Part shown: positions 1 through 11,504 of the stretch, in pieces | How positions within the stretch are numbered: position 1 is the first letter of the stretch | How the letters are laid out: each line of letters starts with the position of its first letter | Source of the DNA: Calonectria ilicicola | Lineage: Eukaryota > Ascomycota > Sordariomycetes > Hypocreales > Nectriaceae | DNA: 64,000 bases | NCBI GenBank assembly: GCA_020809705.1 | Contig: CP085833.1 | Span: 4,278,001 to 4,342,000 of the forward strand | Reading direction: 5' to 3' | Position numbers and translations under genes: made by a program | Notes under the pieces: generated by a model | Database searches by the model: none | Told to the model about the DNA's origin: nothing | The model's input: only the letters and a program-made list of their open reading frames with translations

Positions 1-2476
1 CAAGGCGCATGGACCAAATAGATGTTTATGATGCCCAGCTTGTGCCATGGACAATAGAATTGGCATGTGGTAGATACGGTGATGCACTCTACTACAAATT
101 CTTGACAAGACCTCGTCACTGGACTGTATCCCAGCTTTCTCTAGGAAATAAACGATGCCTTGAAGAGAATTCGTGTCCTCAGTCGAAAATGCAATGACCA
201 AAGGGTGACTTGATTCAAAAGGCTCGCCCTGCTTGAAAACATCCTTGCCAGTGGTCCCGGGATGGTCGCCAAACTTCTGGGCATATGGGAGACGACGATA
301 CTGCAATGCGTTTGGATCTACTCCATGATCCAATAAAGTCATTACTGCCCTCAGATTATCAGTCTCGACTGCATGCCATAGTGCACCCTCAAGGAGGTCA
401 TCTCGAACAATTTCATGCTTGAGGAGAAAATTAGATAGACTGCGACTGCCGCGTTCTGCCTTTTCGCCCATGAGAATCATCATGGTCATTGTATTCAAAT
501 TTGGCTTATTTTCAAGTGACTCAATGAGAAGATTGTAAATTTCCGAGCATGATGATTTCGCATATGGAAGGATATATTTTCGGTCGACTTTCATATCGTA
601 CGCAATTTCGGCACCGTTCTCGAGGATTATTTTCACCATTTCAATTCTGTCCTTTTTCACAGCTTCTGCCAAAGGGCTTGAATCTCCTTCGATCGGAAAT
701 AGCAAACGGGCTTCAATGTGTGCGCTGCACTCGATGAGATACCGGAGCATATCCAAAGAGCCACCACGGACAGCAGCGATCAACGGCGTTCTACCCAATT
801 CAAAGTGAATGGTCAGGCCCAAATTCTGCTCGTGGAACGAGAGGTTGGTATTGGCGCCACGAGAAACCAAGAGTCTAGCCGCTTCCAAGTCTTCATACTG
901 TGCAAAGTAACTTAGTAGCATGGCACCCAACACCCCCGAGAGAGCGCGTGAGTCTGCTAACTCGATTAATTTGATAATATCAAATCGATATTTCCCAAAC
1001 TTCCCGTCTTCAGTGCAAATCAATCCTTGCTCGCAGATGCACATGGCCATATCCACGATTGTAAATAGGGTTTCTGTAATAAAGTGCTCCATGCGAGAGG
1101 CATTCCTTTGTAGGAATTTGAAGAGTCTGGGAGCAAGTCCAGTCTGGAACACCCATGAAATGACTTTGGTTATTTTGACGTGTATCAAGAGCCCATTGGA
1201 GATTAGATGTGCAACGGGTAAGAATATCTGATCAACAAAGGGCAGAAGAGTGCTGCTGTACTGAGATCGCGGTGCTTCTCTGCCAGGAGAAAGAATCCGA
1301 TCGAGAAGCTCTGTGACAATTGGATGGGGAGGTTCTGACTGCACACATCTCAGTCGTGATGCAACCCAGCTTGCTTGTCCCTCTGGTGCAGCTATGGACA
1401 CTTGGCCTAGTAGAGCCTTGATGGCATCGCTATCGGGACCAGGAACAATTTTTGGTTTCAAACTTGCGGCAGGAATTTCTAAGCAGTTTCATTAATAAAC
1501 TCTGATTTGGAGGCGGGTTCGCATTGTCACATACCAGGAAGCTGCCAGCTTGGAAAGCTAGACTCTCCCAGCTCTTTGGTTGCACTTGTCGAGGTTATTG
1601 GAGAATCCCTGAGCATGGCACTAGCTCTAGGAGAATACAGGACAATCGTTTGCGATTTCTGCGTGATTTCACTGCCTGCAGGATCAGTGGTGGAATTTGC
1701 TTTAAAGTCGTTTGTGGTGATCAGTTCTGGAGTCGACAAGCGCGACGAAATGTCTTGGGGCCTGGCAAGATCAAACTCCTCGCTACCCACGTCAACAAAG
1801 TCACTCATGCCCATCTCGCTTGGGTTTGGAGAGGGTGGATGAGCGGGATTTCCAAATGCAACAGCATCCCCTTCATCGACAGCAGGGATGATGCTCGAGA
1901 GTTTCCCTGTCTGTTGAATGACATCTTGCGGTTCTGGTACTTTAATCGGGTCCTGGCGACAACTGGCTCCTATGTTTACGGATTCCAAAATAAGCTTCTC
2001 GGTGAGTAGATTTGGAATCAACATACCTGAAGCATTGACAGATGACCTTGTCGCAAATTCATCGCATTGGCGATTGGCTTTGCTGGCGCACGGCGAGCTC
2101 TGGCATTGACTGTTGACGCAATCGTCGGAGGCTTTGTCCTGGGCATTTTGACTAGAATTTTCTTGGGAAGTCTCCTGCAACTCAGCAGCGCGTAATTCCT
2201 TCAAACCACCAAACTTGGCCTCGAATTGTCCCACACTAGCAGCATGTTAGCCTATGACATGAAAGCGAATGTGACGACTAACGTGATGTGGAGGTCGTAT
2301 CGGTCGTTGAGATATTTGACCGTGCTCTCAGCTGCCTTGCCCTCTGTCACGTACAATTGTCTCACTTCAGTTTCGTATGGGGCCCAGTTTATCTGCATGT
2401 CGTGATGGTCGTCAAAAAATGGATGTTGAAATAGAATTATATGATCAGGAGAATGTGTAGATGAAGGAATTCCCAT
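1..2476 (-). CDS. Clr5-domain ankyrin-repeat protein (3' end beyond window)
   Basis: The gene is read from ATG 2476 leftwards and stays open past base 1. Introns at 2236-2282 and 1479-1534 (GT-AG) join the frames. The N-terminus carries a Clr5-type domain (about residues 30-80: INWAPYE, ALA-like helix, then YDLHIT joined across intron 1 to VGQFEAKFGGLK). A Ser/Pro-rich linker follows, then a helical region with ankyrin units in the lower 1.4 kb, for example around 720-890 (GRTPLIAAVRGGSLDMLRYL) and 600-700. Clr5 is named after a fission-yeast silencing factor; in filamentous fungi the domain often sits before ankyrin or TPR arrays in proteins of unknown role, presumably nuclear. An alternative in-frame start is ATG 2398, just before the domain. 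The reading frame looks intact. The exact function is unknown. Confidence 0.82.
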
Positions 2477-3599
2477 ATATCTAGTGGCTCTGGGGAAATA
2501 TTTATAAGATTAATTCCATGCGACTTTTGGGATGTCAGCTTGGGGGTCGTGGACTTTTTGAGGTGGGTACTTGCTGCAGCTCATCCTTGTTGATAGCCAG
2601 GAGCAGTCAGCTAAATAGGGCGCCAATTAAGCAAGACGCAGCTGCCTAAAAATCCTAGGGGAACGCTGCATCACTAACCTAGGCCTAGGGCTCTAGTCTA
2701 GTTTCTTGCCCATTGTCAGCATGGGGCCGTCAGCATGGAGGCTTCAGGCGGGTTTTCCATTGGTCAGTTTTAGACCTACAAGGGCATATGGTGACTCGTC
2801 ACTGGGGCGGAAATAGAAATCCTACTTGATTATGAGTCATGAAACAACCCTCAGACGATTTTATTGACAAGCTGTGGCTAGATTAGTTGTTGCACGTGCA
2901 GAACTATGCCAAAAGTCTTCAAATGTCTTAACTTCATCCTCAGCGGACTATATACACGAAGCAACCATCTCAAGGATTTCGCCTGGACTTTTAAATCCTT
3001 ACTTAGTATAGCTCACGCCAAGCAAAATATCTTCCTAATGAATTAAGAGCCTTCATTCTCCCAGTCGAACTGAGAAGCGGTGGATTAATGTTCGGGTCGC
3101 TCCCTGATATTTATGACCATAAAGTGTTCCGTCTCCTTCACACATTTCTCCAATTTATTCAACAACCTTTTACCCTTCTTTGTCCCTAACTCTACAACCA
3201 CTTCAAGAAAGGAAGTCAATGACGATGATTAGCCTTGGAGGCACGAGGTTTTCGGTGTGTCTGAATGGCTCTCGGTTATTCCTATGTGCACAGGGCGACT
3301 GTCACTTGCGGTATGTCCAAAGGTTCCTTTTAAGTATCGAAATGATGTGAAGCTTTCCGCAGTGATTTGGATTGCAATTAGGGCTAGTGCTTGTGATGAT
3401 ATCGATTGCAGTAGAAGCGGATCAAATGCTTGTGTATAAAATCTTCTCAATTGTTATCTATGAAGGCCAAGTATTCTGGCTTCGTGTCCCATTTGCATTT
3501 AAAAAAAAACTGAATTAGTACTCGGGTCGGTGACGACGGGGGAATCCTCGCTGTTGCGTGTTTTATCACCTCTATAACCTTTCCAAAATTATACATATG
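2477..3599. other. Intergenic region upstream of Clr5-ankyrin gene
   Basis: No convincing gene. Short overlapping frames on both strands at 3229-3450 have no recognisable domain and no start context. CTAG-rich stretches (2655-2700) resemble the patch at 3.6 kb. Confidence 0.5.
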
Positions 3600-3735
3600 C
3601 TTGATTTCCCCTCCTAGGCTTGGAGAGATAAAACACCCCCCTAGGCCCGGCTAGCCCGCCTTGCCTGCCTTGTTGCCCTGACCCCTCTGGCTCGCCTTAG
3701 TCCTCCAACTAGCCTAGCCCTCCTAGGCTACCTAG
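3600..3735. repeat. CCTAGG/CTAG-rich low-complexity patch
   Basis: CCTAGG, CTAGCC and CCTGCC words recur many times within about 130 bases, giving a pyrimidine-rich, CTAG-dense stretch unlike its surroundings. A weaker version lies at 2655-2700. It could be a decayed satellite or the end of a mobile element. No coding frame is supported. Confidence 0.45.
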
Positions 3736-4523
3736 TTTGCCTTCTTGGCATATAGGCATTGGAGAATCGTTGATAGCAATCCTTGACTACTTCTGTAGTA
3801 AGAGCTGCTAGTATGGTTGTGCCTATAATAACCAATCCAGCTATGATGATACTCAGGATAGGCATTCTATTTGGCGGTCTCGATCTTCGCAATGGCTTCA
3901 AGCGTCTAGAATCGCTGTTTGCTTTGGGCAACTGAGAGATGCGGATGCTTGGCTTCGAGGTCCTTCCAAGTGAGTTGCGCTGCCGAGGCCAGCTGTCTTT
4001 GTGAGAGCTGTGGTAAAGTAAAGCCGATGACTCTTTTTCTTAAGGTTGCGCAACGCACAAGCCTCTGTTGTGTTGGAACCTTTTGGTGTTTTGGTTGAGT
4101 GGGTCCAAACCTCATACCATTGCATGTGTTCAGATGAAATCTCTTCAATTGTCCAGTCATCTCCTAAGGCTAGGGTACTTCCGCCTTGTAGTGCATTTGT
4201 ATTAATAAAAGAAAGCTCGATTGGAGGCGGTGGGTAGTTGATTTGTTCGTGGGTGATACCCGTTGCTCGAGAGGAGCGATGTTGTGTGCGTGTGTGTGTT
4301 GTGTGGTTTGGAGCTCCTTACAGCAGAGGCCGGTGACAGTGTCGTTTGTGATGCAAGTCCTCGCAATGAGAGTCTTCCATGCAAATCGATCAAGTGCGTA
4401 TCGCGACGTTGATCTCAGAGAGAGGCAGAAGTAGAAGAAGTGCGTTGAACGTTCGCACGAGACTTCTTCAAGGTGTAAATTGAGAATCATTATACCCAAG
4501 GCTTGATGCTGGGTATAATGCAT
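3728..4523 (-). pseudogene. Possible eroded or unresolved gene
   Basis: Several minus-strand frames look protein-like but do not join cleanly. A stretch at about 4030-4255 reads with coding-like composition (for example GDDWTIEEISSEHMQWYEVW) and has a stop upstream that a GTAAGG donor near 4322 could skip. At 3728-3931 a frame encodes one hydrophobic span (ILSIIIAGLVIIGTTILAAL) after a basic segment, as in a single-pass membrane protein tail. I could not find a complete exon chain with a start. It may be a real gene with introns I have mis-set, or a relic. No family recognised. Confidence 0.25.
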
Positions 4524-5033
4524 GACAAATAATGGGAAATTCCATCATGCACCAAGCTTATGAAGGTGCTTGAGGGTTGAGGTGACGCTCGAACAGGCAT
4601 GCCTGCAAGAATAATGGCGGGCGCAATGTGCGTTGGGGAGTTGGCTTGTAGATGTGATGAGTGATGAGGGAAGATTTTTTTCATGTTCAAAAGAATGTGC
4701 TGTGCCCTTTATAGGGCGTTTGAGCTAGAAAGGTGTGTTATCTCCGAATTCTGGAGCAAAGTTCTTGTTAGGCTTTGCCCCAATCGAGCATTTAGACTTT
4801 TTTCTTACCTTTGTATTTGGGTTTGAGAGGGGGTCATTAGGGGACGAGTGACTCAAGCGGCAGAAAGGATTGGAAATTGTGAGGCACAACAAAGCCATCT
4901 TAGTCATTAAGAAGTTTACCAGAAATATTTTTCATCTAATCTCGCCTTGCTCAATTGCATGCCTAAATGCAGAGTTTCCATAATTGACACCGAATAATGA
5001 AAAGCACTTTTAATTACTCATATAGTTACTATC

Positions 5034-5195
5034 TAGTGCTCCCTTTTCCTTGGCCTTTGTTGCGCAAGATCCATTCATCGCCTCCCTCAGTGTTGAGGAA
5101 TGTGAAGGATGTGTGTTGGGATTCACAGTCTTGGCAAGGGAAGCCATCTTCAGTATGACTATCTAAGTTTACATGAGAGCATCAAGGTTGTGCTG
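5034..5195 (-). pseudogene. C-terminal exon-like remnant
   Basis: A minus-strand frame ending at the TAG at 5034 reads as a compact Cys- and Trp-containing tail (DGFPCQDCESQHTSF, then GGDEWILRNKGQGKG). A GTACAG donor and CTTAG acceptor just upstream could join it to a frame inside the neighbouring dispersed element, but no start or wider gene is visible. It is probably a gene relic into or next to which the element inserted. Family unknown. Confidence 0.25.
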
Positions 5196-5206
5196 TACCG
5201 AGGATT

Positions 5207-5313
5207 AAGTTGATTGAAACTTGGTCGGGCGAATCATGGACAAATCCAGTTGTATCTGCCACCATTGTGGCTTGAGAGCTCCCTCTTGGTCGAGCCCACT
5301 ATTCACCAAAATA
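5207..5313 (+). mobile_element. Short dispersed element, copy A
   Basis: About 107 bp match 48550-48656 without gaps at roughly 85% identity. No flanking direct repeat is visible at this copy. See copy B, which has a clear target-site duplication and an A-rich end. The frames inside do not show third-position-biased change, so conserved coding is not supported. Confidence 0.6.
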
Positions 5314-5506
5314 CTCTAACAAGTATTAAATCTAGCCATCAAAGGAACTGTAACAACCCCCTAATACACTATATATAATAAAAAAGCCAAAAATAGGAAA
5401 CAAAATAGTGTTATCGTGTAAGAATGTAATAATCATACACAAATCTCCCTTCCTTTCCCACTGGACTTGCAAGCTTACTCCGCCAGATTAATAGTCGTAT
5501 ATAGGC

Positions 5507-6565
5507 TTATTCAATGGGCTCGGCATACTCGGCTTCCCCATTGTAGTCACGTTCTTTTGCCGTGGACGGACTGGGGCGGCCAAATTGGTCATTTTCATCA
5601 TCCCCCCACACCTTTTTAAGCCACCCCTTGAAATGGATTGTTTCAGTGAGAGGGTCGGGAATCCACAACAGGAATTCACTTTTAAGAATCCCCCAATGAT
5701 GGTAACGTGGACTGACAGGCTTGACCAATCTATCTTTCGCGTCTATACCCATCGAGTTCAGAGGCGGAACAACGTCAACAAAGTTGAAGTCAATAAGGTA
5801 AACTTTAGGTAACTTATCACCCTTGTAGTCGCCCACAAGCATGATGTTTCGGGGTGATACGTCTTTGTGAAGGATGCCATAAAAGTCTAGTGTGGTATCG
5901 GCCTCTAAAACTTTAGCATACATATTCAGTCGATTCTGTGGAGTAATCGTTTTCATGATGTCTTCTTGTTGTTGGATCCAGTGCATGTTGTGTCCGTCCA
6001 GGTGTTCCATTAGGATCAGCCGGACAGGGCGATGCCGGACAGGGCGATACTGGTCAAGGAAATCCATATCGAACGTCCAGCACCCATAAAACTTGGGAGT
6101 AAACTTTCCATCGATGCCAAATTTGTCCAACGTCTGATAAGAAAGAGCTTCGCGGCTGTAGTCATCGTCGGCCTTCCATGGAGTGTCAAGATAGGAGTGA
6201 TCCCAGTCATTTTCATGAAACTCATAGTAGAAGGGATCATAAATTTTTGCCACATATTGAGGGGATTCGTTTTCACCAAGGCAGCAAAGCACTACCTGGG
6301 CGCCACGTTGATCCCCGACAGCGACTTGGCCAGTGATTCGAAGTTTATGGGTTGATTCGTGTGATTCATGCGGGGGGGTATCAATGGGAGGATGGTCCAG
6401 ACACCATTCGCTCTGGATGAACTTGCATACCTCTTCACCCATGGCCATCGGGCGAAAAGAATTATGCTTATCTGTGGACGGGAGCGGTGGGATGTGGCGG
6501 CGGATGATTAGCTCACGCCCTTCCACATAGGGAAACTCAGAGCTGCTGGAGTCCGAGCTAGGCAT
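5507..6565 (-). CDS. Protein-kinase-like (PKL fold) protein
   Basis: A single-exon 352-aa protein. It shows a kinase-like layout: a possible N-lobe lysine K107 (VAKIYDP), a hinge-like segment near 183-190 (LILMEHLDG), a catalytic loop H233-x-D235 with N240 (GILHKDVSPRNIML) and a metal-binding D259 in a DFN motif (VYLIDFNFV). This resembles fungal aminoglycoside-phosphotransferase/PKL-type proteins more than classical Ser/Thr kinases: there is no glycine-rich loop, and DFN replaces DFG. The catalytic residues are present, so phosphotransfer activity is plausible, but the substrate is unknown. The start at ATG 6565 has a good context (GACAATGCC). It is divergent from the nuclease-like gene at 7932, with about 1.4 kb between. 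Confidence 0.8.
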   Translation of the reverse strand: MPSSDSSSSEFPYVEGRELIIRRHIPPLPSTDKHNSFRPMAMGEEVCKFIQSEWCLDHPPIDTPPHESHESTHKLRITGQVAVGDQRGAQVVLCCLGENESPQYVAKIYDPFYYEFHENDWDHSYLDTPWKADDDYSREALSYQTLDKFGIDGKFTPKFYGCWTFDMDFLDQYRPVRHRPVRLILMEHLDGHNMHWIQQQEDIMKTITPQNRLNMYAKVLEADTTLDFYGILHKDVSPRNIMLVGDYKGDKLPKVYLIDFNFVDVVPPLNSMGIDAKDRLVKPVSPRYHHWGILKSEFLLWIPDPLTETIHFKGWLKKVWGDDENDQFGRPSPSTAKERDYNGEAEYAEPIE

Positions 6566-7931
6566 TGTCGACGAGTTGAGAAGAGGTGCTGGACAAGTTC
6601 AATAGCAGAAGAATAAAAGATCAAGGGCTTTTTTTTGGTGTTGGAAGAACCTTGTAGCGATGAGAATGAACGAGATTTTGAAGGAGGAAATCGAATCGTG
6701 ATGTTGGTGAAATGCGCGGTGCTGGGTCAGCTGACCTGTGGGGGCTCGTTGGGCGGGTTAGCCCCTGTTGGTTCCATGATTCTGGATTACCGCCGGGCAG
6801 TGGTCAGTGCAGCGCAGACGCAGAGTGCCGAACACCTTCTGTTTCGACCTGACAGCCACGCTTTGGAGAAGTCAATTTGCAACCCTGTATATGGTGTGAT
6901 ACAGCAGCATATACTTGAAAGGAAAAGCCAATTGGCTGTCACCAAATGGAAATAAATCGGCTGAGCATGCTCATCCCCTAAGTGGGGTAGCGTTTAGAGA
7001 TGTGTGTTGGTGATATCTGAAAGCCAACTTCTCACACTACAGAATACCACATACGTATGGATTAACACCCTGGTTGAAAATCAAGCATCAGTTGGAGCTG
7101 TGGCACTACTGCCTAACTAGTCACAGCCTCCACCAGCCCTGTCTTTGGTTTGCCTGTCGCTTCCCCAGTAGTTATCTCAGCGGTTACAAGATAGCTGTGC
7201 ATCATCACACTTGTGACTCACGAGTTGAGGTCACACCTGACTGACATGGGTTGGAACCAATGTGACCGGAAGTTATCTTATTATGTGTAGTTAATTTTCG
7301 ATTGATAAACAAATTCCATTTCAACTAACATACCTGTATCCACTTTATCACTGGCACGAACGCACCACGGCAAGCACGTCTGACAAGGCTATCAACCTTG
7401 GGCTGAATCTGGATTATCTTCTCCATTCAATCTATCATCATATCGTAGTTAATAATATTTCTTTTCCAAGTTTAAAGTTCATTAAAACCTCCATGTCCAT
7501 TAGGCTAGCACTCGGGCCTGGTCCCCACGTTCGCAGGTTTGAAGTTAACCAACAACCGTTGGTTAGTAGTCAGCTAACAGTCAACAGTTCCTTCCAACAG
7601 TTCCTCCCAGGGTGCTGACTTACCCATGACCAAATCAAACCCCTCGCTTAGGACTGAGCAGCGTTTTCTGGGCGGTTGCGACCAATAACGCCGCGCAAAC
7701 AGACCAATTGCCACCTTCCCTCATCTGAGCTGCGTTGGTTTACCCCACAAGTTAACAGGAGGCGATTGTGTAGACTGTCTTCAAGCTTATGTATACATTA
7801 TAAATACATTAAATCCAACTTGGTTTTTTCCTTCTCTCCTTATCCAAATATCCAAGTCTATTTTCATTAAACTGACATCTCATTGCTTGATCTCACCATT
7901 TCTCTGTCTACCCTTCTTTCGAATTTTCACC
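6566..7931. promoter_or_regulatory. Divergent intergenic region (PKL / nuclease-like)
   Basis: About 1.37 kb separates the two divergent starts. It contains an imperfect palindrome near 7538-7565 (AACCAAC ... GTTGGTT) and pyrimidine-rich sequence before ATG 7932. The frame at 6635-6955 has no ATG start (TTG) and no recognisable domain. Confidence 0.4.
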
Positions 7932-8963
7932 ATGTCTCATTTTAGTACCGACCAGCCTTCTACCACTGGTACTCCTCCTGCTACCAGTACTCTTCCTCTT
8001 CGTCCTGCTGCTACTGCTACTAGCAGCCTTCCTCTTGGTCTTCCTGGTCATGGTGGTCCTCCTGATGGTCTTGTTTCTTCTCGCCTCCCCTATACCATTT
8101 TGGAGTCTTTTGGTCGCGCTATCCCAGATGGGAACGATCGTGACCAAGAAAAAAAGCCAAAAATCAGCCATTCGAGCGTATCAACTGCGAATGCTCTGTC
8201 CCCATTTCTTGGGATTCAGGTCTCGTATGATGGTGTATGGGATGAATACGCCCGGATTGCTCTTAATGATGAGAAGGTCAAGACCGAGTTGCAGAAACAT
8301 CGCCTGGCCAGTTGGGAGCCGACCAGATTTCTCGGGACCGAGGGAGACGTAAGCGACGCGGCGAGTCCACAGCTCATCAATTCCGTGGACTTGGCCCTTG
8401 CGGCGCACTATGACAAAGCCGAGATCAAGAGTATCAATCAGGTCTCACAAGACAAAGAGCGCGCTGATAGAATTTGGTGTCGAGGGAAGAATAACAAGAG
8501 CAAGGGTAAACCATTTGCCGTACTGGATTACAAGAGGGTCTGTGCCATAGAGGAGGATGATTTTAAACCCGCCTTGACCACGAAGGAGGGCTTGTTGGAA
8601 AAAGAAAAAGATGGCAATCTCTTTGAGAGGAACGCGGACACCATGCTCAAGCAGGCAGTCCACTATCGTGCACAATACCAGACTAGGTATATCGCTTTTT
8701 TCGACTGGGACAGACTGGTGCTGCTTGTTATGCGTAAACCAGATCACCCGAGAGATCTTAACGGTGGGACGTGGTGCTACATCACCATTGTTTCCGAAAA
8801 GACCAAGATGCGACGTGCTTTGCTCGCATTTCTGGAGTGCGCTTATAAGGCCTCTTTGGCGGGTGGTTGGAGTCCACCAGACGGTTTGACAGAGGAACCT
8901 GCAAACCCCCTCCAAATCGACAACCGCCCCAGCGGTAGTACCAGAAGCCAACCTAATAAATGA
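7932..8963 (+). CDS. PD-(D/E)XK nuclease-like protein
   Basis: A single exon of 343 aa from ATG 7932 (context TTCACCATGTC; an upstream in-frame ATG at 7887 would add 15 residues and is less likely). The N-terminus (about 1-60) is Ser/Thr/Pro-rich and probably disordered. The core has D179 (RADRIW), then a hydrophobic strand with D199-Y-K201 (FAVLDYKRV), matching the D...(D/E)xK pattern of restriction-endonuclease-like folds. A helix with Q/H residues (LKQAVHYRAQY) and strand IAFFDWDRLVLLVM follow, a common order in fungal REase-like proteins. Such domains occur alone and in Crinkler-type effectors. Activity is inferred only. The neighbour is a kinase-like gene in divergent orientation, a combination also met in those effector families. 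Confidence 0.65.
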   Translation: MSHFSTDQPSTTGTPPATSTLPLRPAATATSSLPLGLPGHGGPPDGLVSSRLPYTILESFGRAIPDGNDRDQEKKPKISHSSVSTANALSPFLGIQVSYDGVWDEYARIALNDEKVKTELQKHRLASWEPTRFLGTEGDVSDAASPQLINSVDLALAAHYDKAEIKSINQVSQDKERADRIWCRGKNNKSKGKPFAVLDYKRVCAIEEDDFKPALTTKEGLLEKEKDGNLFERNADTMLKQAVHYRAQYQTRYIAFFDWDRLVLLVMRKPDHPRDLNGGTWCYITIVSEKTKMRRALLAFLECAYKASLAGGWSPPDGLTEEPANPLQIDNRPSGSTRSQPNK

Positions 8964-10311
8964 TGGTTGATCGACTTCTCTCGACGCGCCTATTTTTGAT
9001 GGTTCGAATGATGATGGCTGGCTCGTGTATCTGTGTATCGGATTAACCTAGCTGGCTGGTTTTGATTTAGTTGATTTGATTGGTAATGTAGTTTGAGTTT
9101 ATTCACTGCCACAAATGAATTATTGATTCTGCAAAGCAAGGCTGAAAGTGATTCTCTATATGTCTCGCAACCAGTAGTGGCCCCCACCAAAGGGAGAGAC
9201 GAGGGCGCCAATGAGGACAAGTTGAGTTCCATTCTCCCTGTGTGTACGCTCCTCATTCTTGCAACCGTGTTCGTACTTATCTCTCTCTCCTGATCCATTC
9301 TTGTCCCGATTTAGCATCTTGCCCACCACTGAGAAGCGCACCAGTATCCGTAAGCCACCTCCATGGATGCTCCCTCCAGCTTATCCACATTCCATATGCC
9401 ACATTCGTTTCTTCCCCTAGAACTTACTACGAGGTCGTCCGCTGTGTATATGATGGTGAAATGGGACCAGCGTGGATCTGCTTGGCGATTTGCGCTAGCC
9501 TCACAATCCTGAGTTGCTTCACGTATCTTCCCCACGGTATCAGTTACTTTACCAAGACTTCAAGATTTTAGTATCCATCTACTTATTTTTTTTTTCTATA
9601 CAAAGATTTTAATAGCCCCCCACTAGACAGGTTTCTCGTGTAAATCAGCGTTTATTCGATTTTGAGTGCCCCGTTTGAATATATCAGCGAAACTCCGTAT
9701 AAAGCATTGAGAGACAAATGCCCTCCCCCGGAACTGGGATGATGTTAATATCAAAGCGTGTTGGGTACCTGGGCATCAGTGCCCCAGTGGTTTCTCAATC
9801 CCTTTGCACTCTCTATTTTGGCCTCTACATTAATGTGGATTTCCAAGTTGCTCAACTTTTCAACCAGCCAACTTCTAAGCTAAGCTGATAACAAGATAAG
9901 GATGACCACAAGTGGATCTCAAATTTGGTCTCGACTCGTTAGCTCTCGAATTCAAGGATATGAATTGCCGAAACCAAAAGAAAAAAAAATCTTTGCAGCT
10001 TCGCGCAATTGTAGCGAGATTGCTTTAGCTAGTTCAGCGCACTAGCGACGGCACGCAGCGGGTGGGGTAACCCAAGTCCGGTCCGGCTCGTCAAGTGCCA
10101 ATAGTGCGGATAATGGCGGTTACTAAAAGAAGAATCAATTGACGGGAGGAAGCAATAGCTTCGTATCGTGGAAATTATGCCGGGTTACCGTATATGCAGA
10201 TAGGAGAATCTCAAACTTTGACTCGTGGGTATATTAGAGGCACTCGTTGCCGCATGTTCCGCTTCTTTCCTCTCTGCAATTCATCCAATCAATTCTTTTC
10301 CAGCAATCAAA
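8964..10311. other. Intergenic region
   Basis: No gene supported. Short frames at 9093-9571 lack domains. Poly-T (9588) and AT-rich stretches are present. The last 100 bases are pyrimidine-rich leader for the patatin gene. Confidence 0.45.
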
Positions 10312-11504
10312 ATGGTTTATTCTGCTCTCACCAAGCACCCCAAGGGTCTCCGTCTGCTCGCTCTCGATGGAGGTGGTGTCCGAGGCATCATGGGCCTGAT
10401 AGTCCTTAAAGAGCTCATGGTACGAGTCAAGGAGCGGAAAGGCCTCGCCGAAATACCCCGACCCGCGGACTATTTTGAACTCGCTGCGGGCACCAGTACG
10501 GGCGGAATTATGGGAATCATGCTCTTCCGCCTCCGCATGACGGTGGATGATACCATCAACGAGTATTATAGAATAGCCAAGGACATCTTCAGCCCGAAGA
10601 TTTACGGCTGGAATATTGGCTGGTTGCCTGGCTCGTCGTACATTAATAACAGCAAGGCCCTTGTTCAGGACAGCCGATTTGACAGTGCTTCCATGAGCAA
10701 GGCCATTGACGAGGTCGTCGAAAAGTTTGGCCTTGATGAGAGCGATAAGAAGTTGAAGGGAAACGCGCTTCTCAGGCACGACGGAGCCGCTCGAATGTAA
10801 GAACACTCCACCCTAGTTGGTGCATACATCTAACACCAAACAGGTTCTGCTGCACAACTGCTCAAAACAGGGCTGAGTCTGCATTGATGCGGTCCTACAA
10901 GAATAAGACCATCTACACGACGTCCAAGGCCAACGATGCCATGCACAAGCACGGGGATGCGCTAACAATCAGCATTGCTGCTCGGGCCACGTCGGCTGCC
11001 CCGACCTTCTTCCCCGAAGTGAAATTTCCCGAAAACAACCCCGAGCTGGTGTTTTGGGACGGTGGTCTCCTCAACAATAACCCCATTGACCAGTTGTGGT
11101 ACTCGCGATTCGAGCTTGTCGACCCCAAGGACCCTGCGCCTGCCATCTCATGTGTCATCAGTCTAGGCACTGGTTACATCAACCCTGCCAAGGCCCAAAA
11201 GTCTTGGTTCAAGCTAGTTGGGGTCGCGTCCAAGGTCATGGACTTTGCAACCAACACCAACGCCAAGGGCAAGGACTTTTCACGACACATGGCGCATCTT
11301 AATGAGCGCGAGGAGCACAAGGACACAAAGTATATCCGTTTTAACCCATATCTTAAGGAGGAGATTGGCCTCGATGAGTATTCGAGAATGGGAGATCTTC
11401 AGAAGATTGCAGAGGATGAGATGAAACGTAACGATCATGACCAGCAGTCATATATCGAGAGAGCCGTTGATGCCATCTGTGAGACCCCTGCGAAGAAAGG
11501 CTAG
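10312..11504 (+). CDS. Patatin-like phospholipase
   Basis: Two exons (10312-10796 and 10844-11504; GTAAGA...CAG intron) give 381 aa. Visible patatin features are the oxyanion loop D19-G-G-G-V-R-G, the nucleophile elbow G60-T-S62-T-G, and the catalytic aspartate D233 in DGG followed by LLNNNP. The family uses a Ser-Asp dyad to cleave acyl esters of phospholipids or galactolipids. Start ATG 10312 follows CAATCAAA, a good fungal context; an in-frame ATG at 10225 would add 29 residues. There is no signal peptide from the chosen start, so it is probably cytosolic. In fungi, patatin domains also serve as effectors of NLR proteins; this one is stand-alone. Confidence 0.9.

Noticed and set aside
10234..10806. 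190-codon minus frame
   Set aside because: Antisense to exon 1 of the patatin gene, whose motifs and splice sites are clear.
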